Both the position numbers and the translations under genes were made by a program. From CADEEN01 sp963706685 (GTDB lineage Bacteria; Pseudomonadota; Gammaproteobacteria; Burkholderiales; Burkholderiaceae_C): a DNA stretch of 64,000 nucleotides. The notes below the pieces were generated by a model. It had not been told where the DNA came from. It saw nothing but the letters and a program-made list of their open reading frames with translations, and searched no databases. Positions 37,847 to 46,392 of the stretch are shown piece after piece; position 1 is the first letter of the stretch, and every line of letters starts with the position of its first letter. The DNA is taken from assembly GCA_963706685.1 (NCBI GenBank), contig CAVPMY010000002.1, positions 1-64,000 of the forward strand. The letters run 5' to 3'.

Positions 37847-39535
37847 ATGAACTCAAAAGAACTGATCGACAAGTTCGGCCCGCGCGAGGCGATGGAGTAC
37901 GACGTGGTCGTCGTCGGCGGCGGTCCGGCGGGCCTGGCATGCGCCATCCGCTGCAAACAGCTGGCCCAACTCGACGGCAAGGAGATCTCGGTGGTCGTGC
38001 TCGAAAAGGGCAGCGAGCCCGGCGCGCACATCCTGTCGGGCGCGGTGATGGACCCGCGTGCGATCACGGAACTCTTCCCCGACTGGAAGGGCCTGGGTGC
38101 GCCGCTGAAGCAACGGGTGACGAGCGACGAGGTGCTCTTTCTCTCGCAGCATGACGCCAAGCGCACGCCGCAATGGCTGATTCCCGACTGCCTGCACAAC
38201 GGCGGCAACTATGTCGTCAGTCTCGGTGAGGTCGCCAAATGGCTCGGCGAACAGGCAGAAAAGCTCGGCGTCGACATGTTCCCCGGTTTTGCCGCAGCCG
38301 AAGTGCTTTTCTCCGACACAGGCACCGTGCTCGGCGTGGCCACCGGCAATCTGGGCGTGGGCAAGGACGGGCAGCCGCATGACGCCTTCCAGCTCGGCAT
38401 GGAGCTGCGCGGCCGCTACACGATCTTTGCCGAGGGCGCGCGTGGCCACTTGGGCAAGCAGATCATCAACCGCCACCGCCTGGATGGCGGGCGCGATCCA
38501 CAAAGCTATGCCATCGGCGTCAAGGAGCTGTGGGAAGTGCCTGCCGACAAAGCCAAGCCCGGCCTGGTCGTGCACACCGCCGGCTGGCCGATGGACAACG
38601 ACACCTATGGCGGCGGTTTTCTCTATCACTTGGATGACAACCGGGTCACGCTCGGTTTTGTCACCGGCCTGGACTACCAGAACACCTGGCTGTCGCCGTT
38701 TGAAGAGATGCAGCGCTGGAAGACGCACCCGGCGATCCGTGCGCACATCGAAGGCGGCAAGCGCATCGGCTACGGTGCACGAGCCATCACCGCCGGCGGA
38801 TTGCTCTCGCTGCCCAAGCTCGTCTTTCCCGGCGGTGCGCTCGTCGGCTGCGACGCCGGCACCCTCAACGCCGCGCGTATCAAGGGCAGCCATGCCGCGA
38901 TCAAGAGCGGCATGCTCTGCGCCGAAGCAATCTGCGAAGCGGTGCTCAAGAACGACCGGCGCCATGACGAGCTCAAGATGTACAGCGAATCCTTCGACAA
39001 GAGCTGGTTGTTCGACGAGCTGAACCAGTCGCGCAACTTCAAGCAATGGTTCAAGAAGGGCAACTGGGTCGGCATGCTGATGACCGGCATCGAACATTGG
39101 CTGCTGCCCAAGCTCGGCATCAAGAGCCCGCCGTGGACGATCCACCGCACGCAGCCGGACCATGTGCGGCTGAAAGCAGCGGCCGAGTGCCCGCGCATCG
39201 ACTATCCGAAGCCCGATGGCGTGCTGACCTTCGACCGTCTGTCATCGGTCTTCATCAGCAACACCAACCACGAAGAAAACCAGCCGGCGCACCTGACGCT
39301 GGTCGATGCGAAGGTGCCGGTGAGCATCAACCTGGCCCGCTATGCCGGCCCCGAGGCCCGCTATTGCCCGGCCGGCGTCTACGAGTTCGTGAAGAACGAG
39401 GACGGCAGCGATCGTTTGCAGATCAACGCCCAGAACTGCGTGCACTGCAAGACCTGCGATATCAAGGATCCGACGCAGAACATCGTCTGGGTCACGCCCG
39501 AGGGCGGCGGCGGGCCCAACTATGCTGGGATGTGA
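37847..39535 (+). CDS. Electron-transfer flavoprotein:ubiquinone oxidoreductase
   Basis: 562 residues. It passes electrons from ETF (fed by acyl-CoA and dimethylglycine dehydrogenases) to the quinone pool at the inner membrane. The FAD-binding motif is YDVVVVGGGPAGLACAIRCK. The membrane/quinone-binding region lies around GGLLSLPKLVFPGGALVGCD, and the C-terminal 4Fe-4S ferredoxin site is INAQNCVHCKTCDIKDPTQN with the CxxCxxC motif, its first Cys ligand lying upstream in ARYCPAGVYEF. Full length and intact. Confidence 0.97.
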   Translation: MNSKELIDKFGPREAMEYDVVVVGGGPAGLACAIRCKQLAQLDGKEISVVVLEKGSEPGAHILSGAVMDPRAITELFPDWKGLGAPLKQRVTSDEVLFLSQHDAKRTPQWLIPDCLHNGGNYVVSLGEVAKWLGEQAEKLGVDMFPGFAAAEVLFSDTGTVLGVATGNLGVGKDGQPHDAFQLGMELRGRYTIFAEGARGHLGKQIINRHRLDGGRDPQSYAIGVKELWEVPADKAKPGLVVHTAGWPMDNDTYGGGFLYHLDDNRVTLGFVTGLDYQNTWLSPFEEMQRWKTHPAIRAHIEGGKRIGYGARAITAGGLLSLPKLVFPGGALVGCDAGTLNAARIKGSHAAIKSGMLCAEAICEAVLKNDRRHDELKMYSESFDKSWLFDELNQSRNFKQWFKKGNWVGMLMTGIEHWLLPKLGIKSPPWTIHRTQPDHVRLKAAAECPRIDYPKPDGVLTFDRLSSVFISNTNHEENQPAHLTLVDAKVPVSINLARYAGPEARYCPAGVYEFVKNEDGSDRLQINAQNCVHCKTCDIKDPTQNIVWVTPEGGGGPNYAGM

Positions 39536-39541
39536 CCTGTC

Positions 39542-39851
39542 CTAGCGCGACATCGAGGGCCGCTGCGCCATCGCCGCTCGCCACCGCAGCAGGTGCACAT
39601 GCTGCACATCGGGTGTGAGCTTGACCACGCGCGCAAAGACCACGGCCACCACGGCGATGATGTCGGCAATGCTGAACCGCTGGGAAGGTGACTCTTCCAG
39701 CATCACCGTGACCTTGACGCCGTTGGGCGTGGCCAGCGAATAGAGCTGCAGTCGGACCCGCGGTCGGGCGGTTGATGTTCGCAATCTGGCCGCCGTTGTC
39801 CTTGCTCAAGGACCAGATTCTCGGTGGCGTGTACGACGGCGAGTCGTTCAT
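39542..39851 (-). pseudogene. Collapsed glutathione S-transferase gene (internal deletion)
   Basis: The start MNDSPSYTPPRIWSLSKDNG and NINRPTAGP match the N-terminus of YghU-type GSTs, and after one frame change LQLYSLATPNGVKVTVMLEE matches their thioredoxin-fold strand. Directly after this comes SPSQRFSIADIIAVVAVVFA and HLLRWRAAMAQRPSMSR, which is the end of a GST C-terminal helical domain. About 150 residues that should lie between are absent, so the two ends were joined by deletion, possibly between two GST genes. The active-site region cannot form. Adjacent genes on both sides are intact. Confidence 0.65.
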
Positions 39852-39929
39852 GCGGTGATTTCCAGGCGGTTGGCAGGCTCACACGATACCCGCGCAGGCC
39901 GGGTCTGCCGGGCCGCGAACGCATTCACA

Positions 39930-40835
39930 ATGCCTGCGATGTCGGCCCCGATGTTGATGCTCTGCGCCTCGCTGCTCTTCGCCTTGATGGGCGTGTGCGT
40001 CAAGTTCGCATCCACGCAATACAGCGCCGGCGAGATGGTGTTCTACCGGGCCCTGGTCGGGGCGCTGTTCATCTTCGGCATGACACGCTGGCGAGGCGAG
40101 TCGCTGGCCACCAAGGTGCCGGCCATGCATTTCTGGCGCAGCGCCAGCGGCGTGCTCTCGCTGATGCTCTGGTTCTATGCCATCGGTGGTCTGCCGCTGG
40201 CCACCGCGATGACGCTGAACTACATGTCGGCCGTCTGGATGGCGCTGTTCCTCATCGGTGGCAGCGTGGTGGCCGGCTCGGCGCGGGTCGACGGCAGGCT
40301 GGTGGCCGCGGTGCTGCTCGGTTTCGCCGGCGTCGTGCTGATGTTGCGGCCGACCGTGGCACAGCAGCAGTTGTGGCACGGGCTGATCGGCCTGCTCTCG
40401 GGCATGCTGGCGGCATTGGCATATCTGCAGGTGACGACGCTCGGCCGCGCCGGCGAGCCCGAGCAGCGCATCGTCTTCTACTTCTCGATCGGCGGCCTGG
40501 CTGCCGGCGCGCTGTGGATGCTCGTCGAAGGCGCCAGCGCACACACGGCACGTGGGTTGGCATTGCTGTTGGCGATCGGGCTGTTGGCAACGGCTGCGCA
40601 GATGATGATGACGCGCGCCTACCGCATCGGCCGCACGCTGGCCAACGCCAGCCTGCAATACCTGGGCATCGTGTTTGCGTTTGCTTTCGGCGTGCTGCTG
40701 TTCAACGACCCGGTCACGGCCTCGGCGCTGGCCGGGATGGCGCTGATCGTCGGCGCCGGCCTGTACGCCACACTGTTGCGATCGCGCGCACAGGAACCCT
40801 CTGCCCTGCCGGCCAACGACAATGGAGTGCGATGA
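39930..40835 (+). CDS. EamA/DMT-family transporter
   Basis: About 301 residues with ten hydrophobic helices in two EamA repeats (MLMLCASLLFALMGVCVKFA; GLIGLLSGMLAALAYLQVTT). The substrate is unknown; the family exports or imports metabolites such as amino acids. ATG 39930 is chosen because the first helix follows directly; 39939 is also possible. Its stop overlaps the start of the next gene as ATGA, so they are translationally coupled. Confidence 0.87.
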   Translation: MPAMSAPMLMLCASLLFALMGVCVKFASTQYSAGEMVFYRALVGALFIFGMTRWRGESLATKVPAMHFWRSASGVLSLMLWFYAIGGLPLATAMTLNYMSAVWMALFLIGGSVVAGSARVDGRLVAAVLLGFAGVVLMLRPTVAQQQLWHGLIGLLSGMLAALAYLQVTTLGRAGEPEQRIVFYFSIGGLAAGALWMLVEGASAHTARGLALLLAIGLLATAAQMMMTRAYRIGRTLANASLQYLGIVFAFAFGVLLFNDPVTASALAGMALIVGAGLYATLLRSRAQEPSALPANDNGVR

Positions 40836-41692
40836 AAACACTGATCTCAGCCCAGGAATTGATGCAGCAGCTCGAAGGCACCCACCCCCCCGTGCTGATC
40901 GATTGCAGCTTCGACCTCGCCGACCCCGACGCCGGCCGCCGCGCGTGGCAGGCCGGGCATCTGCCCGGAGCGCACTATCTGCATCTCGACACTGACCTGT
41001 CGGGCGCCAAGCAAGACAGCGCAGGCGCGTTTCGCGGCCGCCATCCGCTGCCCGATCGCGCTGCGATCGCAAGCGCCTTGGGCCGATGCGGCGTCGGCCC
41101 CGCCACGCCCGTGGTGACCTACGACGCGCAGGGCGGCCCCTATGCCGCGCGCGCCTGGTGGCTGCTGTGCTGGCTCGGCCATGACGACGTGGCCGTCCTC
41201 GATGGCGGGATGGCCGCATGGCGCTGCGCCGGCGGCGCGTTGGCGACCCATGCGCCCGCAGCAACCTCGCAAGCCACCGAGCCCTACCCGGCACACGTTG
41301 CCGCGGTGCCCACGCTCGATGCGATCGCCGTGCGCGCGGGCCTGGGCCGACTGAACCTGGTCGATGCGCGCGCCGGCGAGCGTTTTCGTGGCGAAGTCGA
41401 ACCGCTGGACAGCGCACCGGGCCATATTCCCGGTGCACGCAATCGCTGCTTCAAGGACAACTTGGCGGCGGACGGTTGCTTCAAGAGCGCCTCCGCGCTG
41501 AAGCGCGAGTGGCAGCCCTATCTGGCCAACGGTGCGCGGGCGAGCGACGTCATCCACTACTGCGGCTCGGGCGTGACCGCCTGCCACAACCTGCTGGCCG
41601 CGGCGCACGCCGGGCTGGGCATGGGCACGCTGTACCCGGGCTCGTGGAGCGAGTGGTCCAGCGATCCGGCCAGGCCACAAGCCAAAGGTTGA
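40832..41692 (+). CDS. sseA: Sulfurtransferase with two rhodanese domains (SseA/TST type)
   Basis: 286 residues. Inactive N-terminal rhodanese domain (PVLIDCSFDLADPDAGRRAW, with QAGHLPGAHYLHLDTDLSG), then the catalytic one, with NLVDARAGERFRGEVEPLDS and GHIPGARNRCFKDNLAADG. The active-site loop is YCGSGVTACHNLLAA, the CGSGVTA form seen in mercaptopyruvate-type enzymes. It transfers sulfane sulfur to thiophilic acceptors. Overlaps the EamA gene by four bases. Intact. Confidence 0.9.
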   Translation: MKTLISAQELMQQLEGTHPPVLIDCSFDLADPDAGRRAWQAGHLPGAHYLHLDTDLSGAKQDSAGAFRGRHPLPDRAAIASALGRCGVGPATPVVTYDAQGGPYAARAWWLLCWLGHDDVAVLDGGMAAWRCAGGALATHAPAATSQATEPYPAHVAAVPTLDAIAVRAGLGRLNLVDARAGERFRGEVEPLDSAPGHIPGARNRCFKDNLAADGCFKSASALKREWQPYLANGARASDVIHYCGSGVTACHNLLAAAHAGLGMGTLYPGSWSEWSSDPARPQAKG

Positions 41693-41758
41693 CGTGGCGC
41701 AAGCAACGCGTACCCTTGGGGCTGCAAAGTTGTCGACGTCCCTACGGAGGCCAGCACC

Positions 41759-42193
41759 ATGTACAAGCGCATCCTCATTCCCACCGACGGCTCGGAGATC
41801 ACCACCAAGGCGATCAACACGGCGATCGACATCGCCCAGGCCGGTGGCGGCCAGTTGTTCGCGGTCAGCGTCAAGGAGCCCTTCCCCTACAGCGCCATCT
41901 CCGAAATGCAGCCGGTGCCGCCGCAGGAGTTCTACGACGCCCAGGAGCGCATTGCTGCAGGCCGCGTCAAGGCCGTGGTCGATGCAGCCAAGGCCGCCAA
42001 CGTGTCATGCAACGGCCACACCGTCGAGGCCTTGCATGCATGGGAGGCGATCCTCGATCACGCCAAGGCCCAGCAATGCGACCTCATCGTCATGGCGTCT
42101 CACGGACGCCGCGGTGTCGCGGCACTGCTGCTCGGCAGCGAAACGCAGCGCGTGCTGATCCACAGCAGCTTGCCGGTGCTGATCGTCAAGTAG
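41759..42193 (+). CDS. Universal stress protein, UspA family
   Basis: 144 residues. MYKRILIPTDGSEITTKAIN begins the fold, and the ATP-binding signature DLIVMASHGRRGVAALLLGS (G-2x-G-9x-G-S/T pattern) identifies the nucleotide-binding subgroup. GGAGGCCAGCACC precedes the ATG. It converges on the zinc transporter gene with a 12-base gap. Confidence 0.94.
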   Translation: MYKRILIPTDGSEITTKAINTAIDIAQAGGGQLFAVSVKEPFPYSAISEMQPVPPQEFYDAQERIAAGRVKAVVDAAKAANVSCNGHTVEALHAWEAILDHAKAQQCDLIVMASHGRRGVAALLLGSETQRVLIHSSLPVLIVK

Positions 42194-42205
42194 GGATTGG
42201 CGCGA

Positions 42206-42982
42206 TCAATGTAAGAACTGCCGTGCCACCAGCACGACAGCCAGGCCGGCCGCGATCCAGCCGAGTTGCGACAGCGTTTCCCGCAACGGCAGGCGGCGCT
42301 GCAGTTGCGGCAACAGGTCGGCCACGGCCACATAGATGAAGCTGCTCGAGGCAATCACCAGCAGGTAGGGGAACAGCGATTCCCAGGGCCCGACGATGAA
42401 GTAGCCGAGCACGCCACCAACCACTGCCGACAGCCCCGACAACGCGTTGTAGACCAGCGCGCGGGTGCGTGACAGGCCGGCGTTGAGCAGCACGATGTAG
42501 TCGCCGACCTCTTGCGGGATTTCATGCGCAATGATGGCCAGCGCCGTCACGATGCCGAGTTGCGTGTCGCTGAGGAACGCTGCGGCGATGATGATGCCGT
42601 CGCAGAAATTGTGGATGCTGTCGCCCAACAACACGCTCCAGCCGCCGCGCCCGGCCTGCTCGGCATCGAAACCGTGGTGATGGTGGTGATGCGGGTCGTC
42701 GCCTTCATGGTGGTGGCCGTGCCGGTAGAGCTCGGCCTTTTCGAGCAGGAAGAAGAACATCAGGCCACCGAGCAGCGTCGCAAACAGCGCCTGCGGGCTG
42801 ACGCTGCTTTCGAAGGCTTCGGGCAGCACGTGCAATAGCGCCGTGCCCAACAGCACGCCCACCGACAGGCTGACCAGGCTCTTGACGACACGGCCGAGCA
42901 AATGCACGGTCAGGCTCGCCGCAGCGAGCACCGACAGCAGGCCCCCGGCGAGCGTGGCCAGGATGATGTAGGCCAGCGTCAC
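42206..42982 (-). CDS. ZIP-family metal (zinc) transporter
   Basis: 258 residues, about eight helices. The metal site is GDSIHNFCDGIIIAAAF in helix 4 and IIAHEIPQEVGDYIVLLNAG in helix 5, both typical ZIP motifs. Between helices 3 and 4 lies a His-rich cytoplasmic loop (YRHGHHHEGDDPHHHHHHG) that probably senses or gathers zinc. ZIP proteins bring divalent metals into the cytoplasm. Intact. Confidence 0.92.
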   Translation of the reverse strand: MTLAYIILATLAGGLLSVLAAASLTVHLLGRVVKSLVSLSVGVLLGTALLHVLPEAFESSVSPQALFATLLGGLMFFFLLEKAELYRHGHHHEGDDPHHHHHHGFDAEQAGRGGWSVLLGDSIHNFCDGIIIAAAFLSDTQLGIVTALAIIAHEIPQEVGDYIVLLNAGLSRTRALVYNALSGLSAVVGGVLGYFIVGPWESLFPYLLVIASSSFIYVAVADLLPQLQRRLPLRETLSQLGWIAAGLAVVLVARQFLH

Positions 42983-43019
42983 GTCGCGAGCCGCGTGCCT
43001 CGGACCCCTTGGCGGTGAT

Positions 43020-43898
43020 TCATGTCACACCGTGGGTCTTCAACCAGGCCAGGCAGCGTTGCCAGCCATCTTCGGCGGCGTCCTTGCGATAACTCGGCCG
43101 GTAGTCGGCGTGAAACGCATGCGGCGCGTCGGGGTAGATCACGATCTCGCTATTTTTCGCAGCGGCGCTGCCGGTGGCCAGCGCGCCCTTCATCTGGTCC
43201 ACCGTGTCGAGCGCAATGCCTGTGTCCTGGCCACCGTACAGGCCGAGCATCGGCGCGTTGAGCTTGCCCGCCAGATCGACCGGATGCGACGGCTGCAACG
43301 CATTGCCCTGCCCCACCAGGCGACCGTACCAGGCCACACCGGCCTTGATGCGCGGGTTGTGTGCCGCGTACAGCCAGGCAATGCGGCCGCCCCAGCAAAA
43401 GCCGGTGACCGCGAGCTTGTCGGCATGGCCGCCGTTGGCCTGGGCCCAGGCCACGCAGGCATCCAGATCGGTCATCACCTGCGCGTCGGGCACCTTGCCG
43501 ACGACCTCGCTGATCAGCTTGGCCATCTCGCCGTAGCTGCCGGCATCGCCCTGGCGCACGAACAACTCGGGAGCGATGGCCAGGTAGCCGAGCCGAGCAA
43601 AGCGCCGCGCCACATCGGCGATGTGCTCGTGCACGCCGAAGATTTCGCTGACTACCAGCACCACCGGCAGATGGCTCTTGCCCGCCGGCATCGCCCGGTA
43701 GACCGGCAGCTTGAAGTCGCCGACGTCGATGAACACTTCGCCCACCGTCAGGCCCGCGCTGTCGGTCTTGATCTGCGTCTGCGCCTCGATCGGCAGGGCC
43801 GCGGCGGCAAAACCGGCACCGATGCCGGTACGCGCAAAGTCGCGGCGGCTGAAGGTGCGTGAGGGCGCGAGACTGTCGAGTTCGGCGTCGATCGGCAT
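43020..43898 (-). CDS. Tat-exported dienelactone hydrolase-family protein
   Basis: 292 residues. The N-terminus has a twin-arginine signal, SRRDFARTGIGAGFAAAAL, so the enzyme is exported folded to the periplasm. The alpha/beta hydrolase core has the Cys nucleophile in VTGFCWGGRIAWLYAA, the acid in MLGLYGGQDTGIALDTVDQM and the His in YPDAPHAFHADYRPS, which is the Cys-Asp-His triad of this family. The natural substrate is unknown; carboxymethylenebutenolidase is only the family label. Start MPIDAELDSLAPSR at 43898; codons further upstream overlap ppx. Confidence 0.9.
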   Translation of the reverse strand: MPIDAELDSLAPSRTFSRRDFARTGIGAGFAAAALPIEAQTQIKTDSAGLTVGEVFIDVGDFKLPVYRAMPAGKSHLPVVLVVSEIFGVHEHIADVARRFARLGYLAIAPELFVRQGDAGSYGEMAKLISEVVGKVPDAQVMTDLDACVAWAQANGGHADKLAVTGFCWGGRIAWLYAAHNPRIKAGVAWYGRLVGQGNALQPSHPVDLAGKLNAPMLGLYGGQDTGIALDTVDQMKGALATGSAAAKNSEIVIYPDAPHAFHADYRPSYRKDAAEDGWQRCLAWLKTHGVT

Positions 43899-43962
43899 GC
43901 TGGTTTCCAGAATCGGCAAATCATTCAAGGCCCGGGATTCTAGAAGGCAAGCACAATGACGC

Positions 43963-45513
43963 ATGCCCGCGTCCACCCTACCCGCACCCGACGCTCCGCT
44001 CGCGGCCGTCGACATGGGGTCGAACAGCTTTCGGCTCGAGCTCGGTCGCCTGGCTCGCGGCCGCTACGAGCGCATCGACTACGTCAAGGACACGGTGCGC
44101 CTGGGCGCGGGGCTCGATGCCAATGGCCAACTCGGCGAGGATGCCGCCGCGCGCGGCCTGGCCACGCTGCATCGATTTGCCGCGCGCTTGAAGGGCATCG
44201 AGCCGGTGCAGGTGCGCGCCGTGGCCACGCAGACGCTGCGCGAGGCCAGGAACCGCGACGCCTTCCTGCTGCGCGCGCAGGCGGCCCTCGGCCATCCGAT
44301 CGAGGTCATCTCCGGGCGTGAAGAAGCGCGGCTGATCTATGCCGGCGTGGCCCACCTGCAGCCGAGCGATCGCACGCGGCTGGTCATCGACATCGGTGGC
44401 CGCTCGACCGAGATGATCCTCGGCCGCGGCAATGACCCGATCAGCGCCGAGTCGTTCGCCGTCGGCAGCGTCAGCCTGTCGATGCGCCACTTCGGTGACG
44501 GCAAGCTCACGGCAGAGGCGTTTCGCGCAGCCCAGGTCGCCGCCGGCGCGGAACTCGAAGAAGCACTGCAACCGTTTGCGCCGTCGAAATGGGAAGAAGC
44601 CCTCGGCTCTTCGGGCACCGTCGGTGCGGTGTCGCAGTTGTTGCTGGCCGACGGCCATGCCGACGCCACGATCACGCCCGAACGGCTGCGCGAATTGATC
44701 GAGCGCTGCATCGCCGCCGGCCACACCGACAAACTCAACCTGCCCGGCCTCAAGGCCGACCGCAAGCCGGTGATCGCCGGCGGGCTGGCGCTGCTCTACA
44801 CCTTCGCCGCGCAGTTCGGCATCCAGCGCCTGCAGCCAGCCAGGGGCGCCTTGCGCCAAGGCGTGATCGTCGAGTTGCACGAGCGTCTGGCAGCCCAACG
44901 TCATGGCGGCGGTCGCAGTGATGGGGCCGCACCGCGAGGCGACCGGCGCGATGCCACCGTGCGTGACATCCAGCGCCGCTTCAGCGTCGACGCAGCACAG
45001 GCCGCGCGCGTGCGCAGCGTGGCCCTGGCGCTGTACCGCGAGATCGACCCCGAGGACGACGAGGGCGCGCGCGAGCTCGGTTGGGCCGCTGACCTGCACG
45101 AGATCGGCCTGGCAGTCTCGCACCACGACCACCACCGCCACAGCGCCTACCTCATCGGCCACCTCGACGCGCCGGCCTTTTCGCAGACCGAACAACGCCA
45201 CCTGGCCGCCGTCGTGCTCGGCCAGCGCGGCGGCCTGCGAAAACTCGAAGCCCAGCTCGGCGACAAGCGCTTTGCGCGCCAGGTGCTGGCACTGCGCGTG
45301 GCTGTCATCAAATGCCACGCGCGCGGCCGCATCGATCCGCACGCTTTGCATCTGCACGCCGGCGGCAAGGACCGCGCTCAGCTCTCCTTCAACAGCGAAT
45401 GGGTGGATTCGCACCCGCGCACGCTGTACCTGCTGACGCAGGAGGTCGAAGCGTGGACCAAGAGCGGCGCCTACGCGCTGACACTGGCCACGTCGGAGGA
45501 AGACTGGACCTGA
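43963..45513 (+). CDS. ppx: Exopolyphosphatase (Ppx/GppA family)
   Basis: 516 residues. Actin-like ATPase fold: AAVDMGSNSFRLELGRLARG (phosphate-1 loop), VISGREEARLIYAGVAHLQP (catalytic Glu region), LVIDIGGRSTEMILGRGN (phosphate-2 loop), GSSGTVGAVSQLLL. The C-terminal HD-like domain contains LGWAADLHEIGLAVSHHDHH. It removes phosphate from polyphosphate ends; a pppGpp phosphatase activity is possible in the family. No ppk is adjacent. Intact. Confidence 0.94.
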   Translation: MPASTLPAPDAPLAAVDMGSNSFRLELGRLARGRYERIDYVKDTVRLGAGLDANGQLGEDAAARGLATLHRFAARLKGIEPVQVRAVATQTLREARNRDAFLLRAQAALGHPIEVISGREEARLIYAGVAHLQPSDRTRLVIDIGGRSTEMILGRGNDPISAESFAVGSVSLSMRHFGDGKLTAEAFRAAQVAAGAELEEALQPFAPSKWEEALGSSGTVGAVSQLLLADGHADATITPERLRELIERCIAAGHTDKLNLPGLKADRKPVIAGGLALLYTFAAQFGIQRLQPARGALRQGVIVELHERLAAQRHGGGRSDGAAPRGDRRDATVRDIQRRFSVDAAQAARVRSVALALYREIDPEDDEGARELGWAADLHEIGLAVSHHDHHRHSAYLIGHLDAPAFSQTEQRHLAAVVLGQRGGLRKLEAQLGDKRFARQVLALRVAVIKCHARGRIDPHALHLHAGGKDRAQLSFNSEWVDSHPRTLYLLTQEVEAWTKSGAYALTLATSEEDWT

Positions 45514-45549
45514 ACCCCGATGGCCGGGCCGGCGGCAGACGCGGCGGCG

Positions 45550-45906
45550 TCAGCGCAGCATCGACGGCACCAGGCGATCGGAGGCTGCGATCGGTGCATC
45601 GCTGTCGAGTTCGATCGCCACCTGGGTGCAAACGGCGCGGCACAGCATGGCGACGCGTTCGCTTTGCAGCCGGTAGTACATCTGCGTGCCTTCGCGGCGC
45701 TTGGACAGCACACCGCTGCGGTAGAGCATGCTCAGGTGCTGCGACATGTTCGGCTGCGTGGTCTCGATTTCGGCCAGCAGCTCCGACACGTTCTTTTCGC
45801 CGTTGCAGACCGCGCTGATGATCTTCAGTCGGATCGGCGTCGACAAGACCGAAAACAACTCGGCGACCGAATCGAAGACCTGGTCCTCGGTTTTCTTCGA
45901 ACCCAT
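45550..45906 (-). CDS. ArsR-family repressor, possibly sulfur/redox-sensing
   Basis: 118 residues. A winged helix begins EDQVFDSVAELFSVLSTPIR, with recognition helix TTQPNMSQHLSMLYRSGVL and wing KRREGTQMYYRLQS. The arsenic CxCxxC motif is absent. Instead there is one Cys in VCNGEKNVSELL, where BigR/SqrR-type sulfide sensors have theirs, and two more in VAMLCRAVCTQVAI near the C-terminal helix. This pattern could give a disulfide or tetrasulfide switch. It follows a cytochrome gene on the same strand with a dyad between them. Sulfur sensing is an inference that fits soxB elsewhere in the window. Confidence 0.82.
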   Translation of the reverse strand: MGSKKTEDQVFDSVAELFSVLSTPIRLKIISAVCNGEKNVSELLAEIETTQPNMSQHLSMLYRSGVLSKRREGTQMYYRLQSERVAMLCRAVCTQVAIELDSDAPIAASDRLVPSMLR

Positions 45907-45956
45907 GCGGCAACCCCGGCAGATGCGAACGACGTGATTCTATTCGCAAGCACCGA

Positions 45957-45966
45957 TATTGCAATA
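45957..45966. promoter_or_regulatory. AT-rich dyad upstream of the ArsR gene
   Basis: TATTGCAATA is a perfect 10-base palindrome, 50 bases upstream of the ArsR start, in a locally AT-rich gap within a GC-rich genome. ArsR-family regulators bind such dyads and usually repress their own gene. Confidence 0.45.
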
Positions 45967-45980
45967 CAACCCCAAACAAC

Positions 45981-46307
45981 CTATTTGTGGCGGTAGTGAT
46001 CGCGGTTCAACACGGCGGCGATGGAGGTGACCTCTTCGGGGAACAGCCCCAGGTTGAGCTCGGTGTTGCACTGCTCGACCATGCCGCGCAGGAATCCCGC
46101 GCTGTTGATGCGCCCCGCCGGCCGATAGATCGACGAGCCGTCGCCGCCGACCTTGCTCACATGGCATTCGACGCAGCCGTGCTCCTTGATCAGGCGCTGG
46201 CCCAGTGCCAGGTCGGCATCGCGAAAAATCTCGGAAGCCGGCTGGGCGCCGGCGGCCGACATGAGCAGTGCGCCGCAAGCCGCGGTGGCCAGTTGCCTCG
46301 GTTGCAT
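45981..46307 (-). CDS. Small periplasmic monoheme cytochrome c
   Basis: 108 residues. Signal peptide MQPRQLATAACGALLMSAAG, then ALGQRLIKEHGCVECHVSKV with a single CxxCH heme site at about residue 45. The rest (YRPAGRINSAGFLRGMVEQC) resembles a small family found beside ArsR regulators in Burkholderiales; the probable axial Met is not obvious. It is expected to shuttle or accept electrons in the periplasm. Upstream of arsR on the same strand and downstream of cbbY. Confidence 0.82.
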   Translation of the reverse strand: MQPRQLATAACGALLMSAAGAQPASEIFRDADLALGQRLIKEHGCVECHVSKVGGDGSSIYRPAGRINSAGFLRGMVEQCNTELNLGLFPEEVTSIAAVLNRDHYRHK

Positions 46308-46392
46308 ATCGACTCCCCTTCACATGGACCCAGGATGCAGCGATGCTACAGCGGCCGTAGGCGCTTGCCCTGGCCCAACAGGCCTGCCCGTG

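Noticed and set aside
45520..45996. 158-codon plus-strand frame opposite the ArsR gene
   Set aside because: Antisense to a clear winged-helix gene with a normal start; no independent support.
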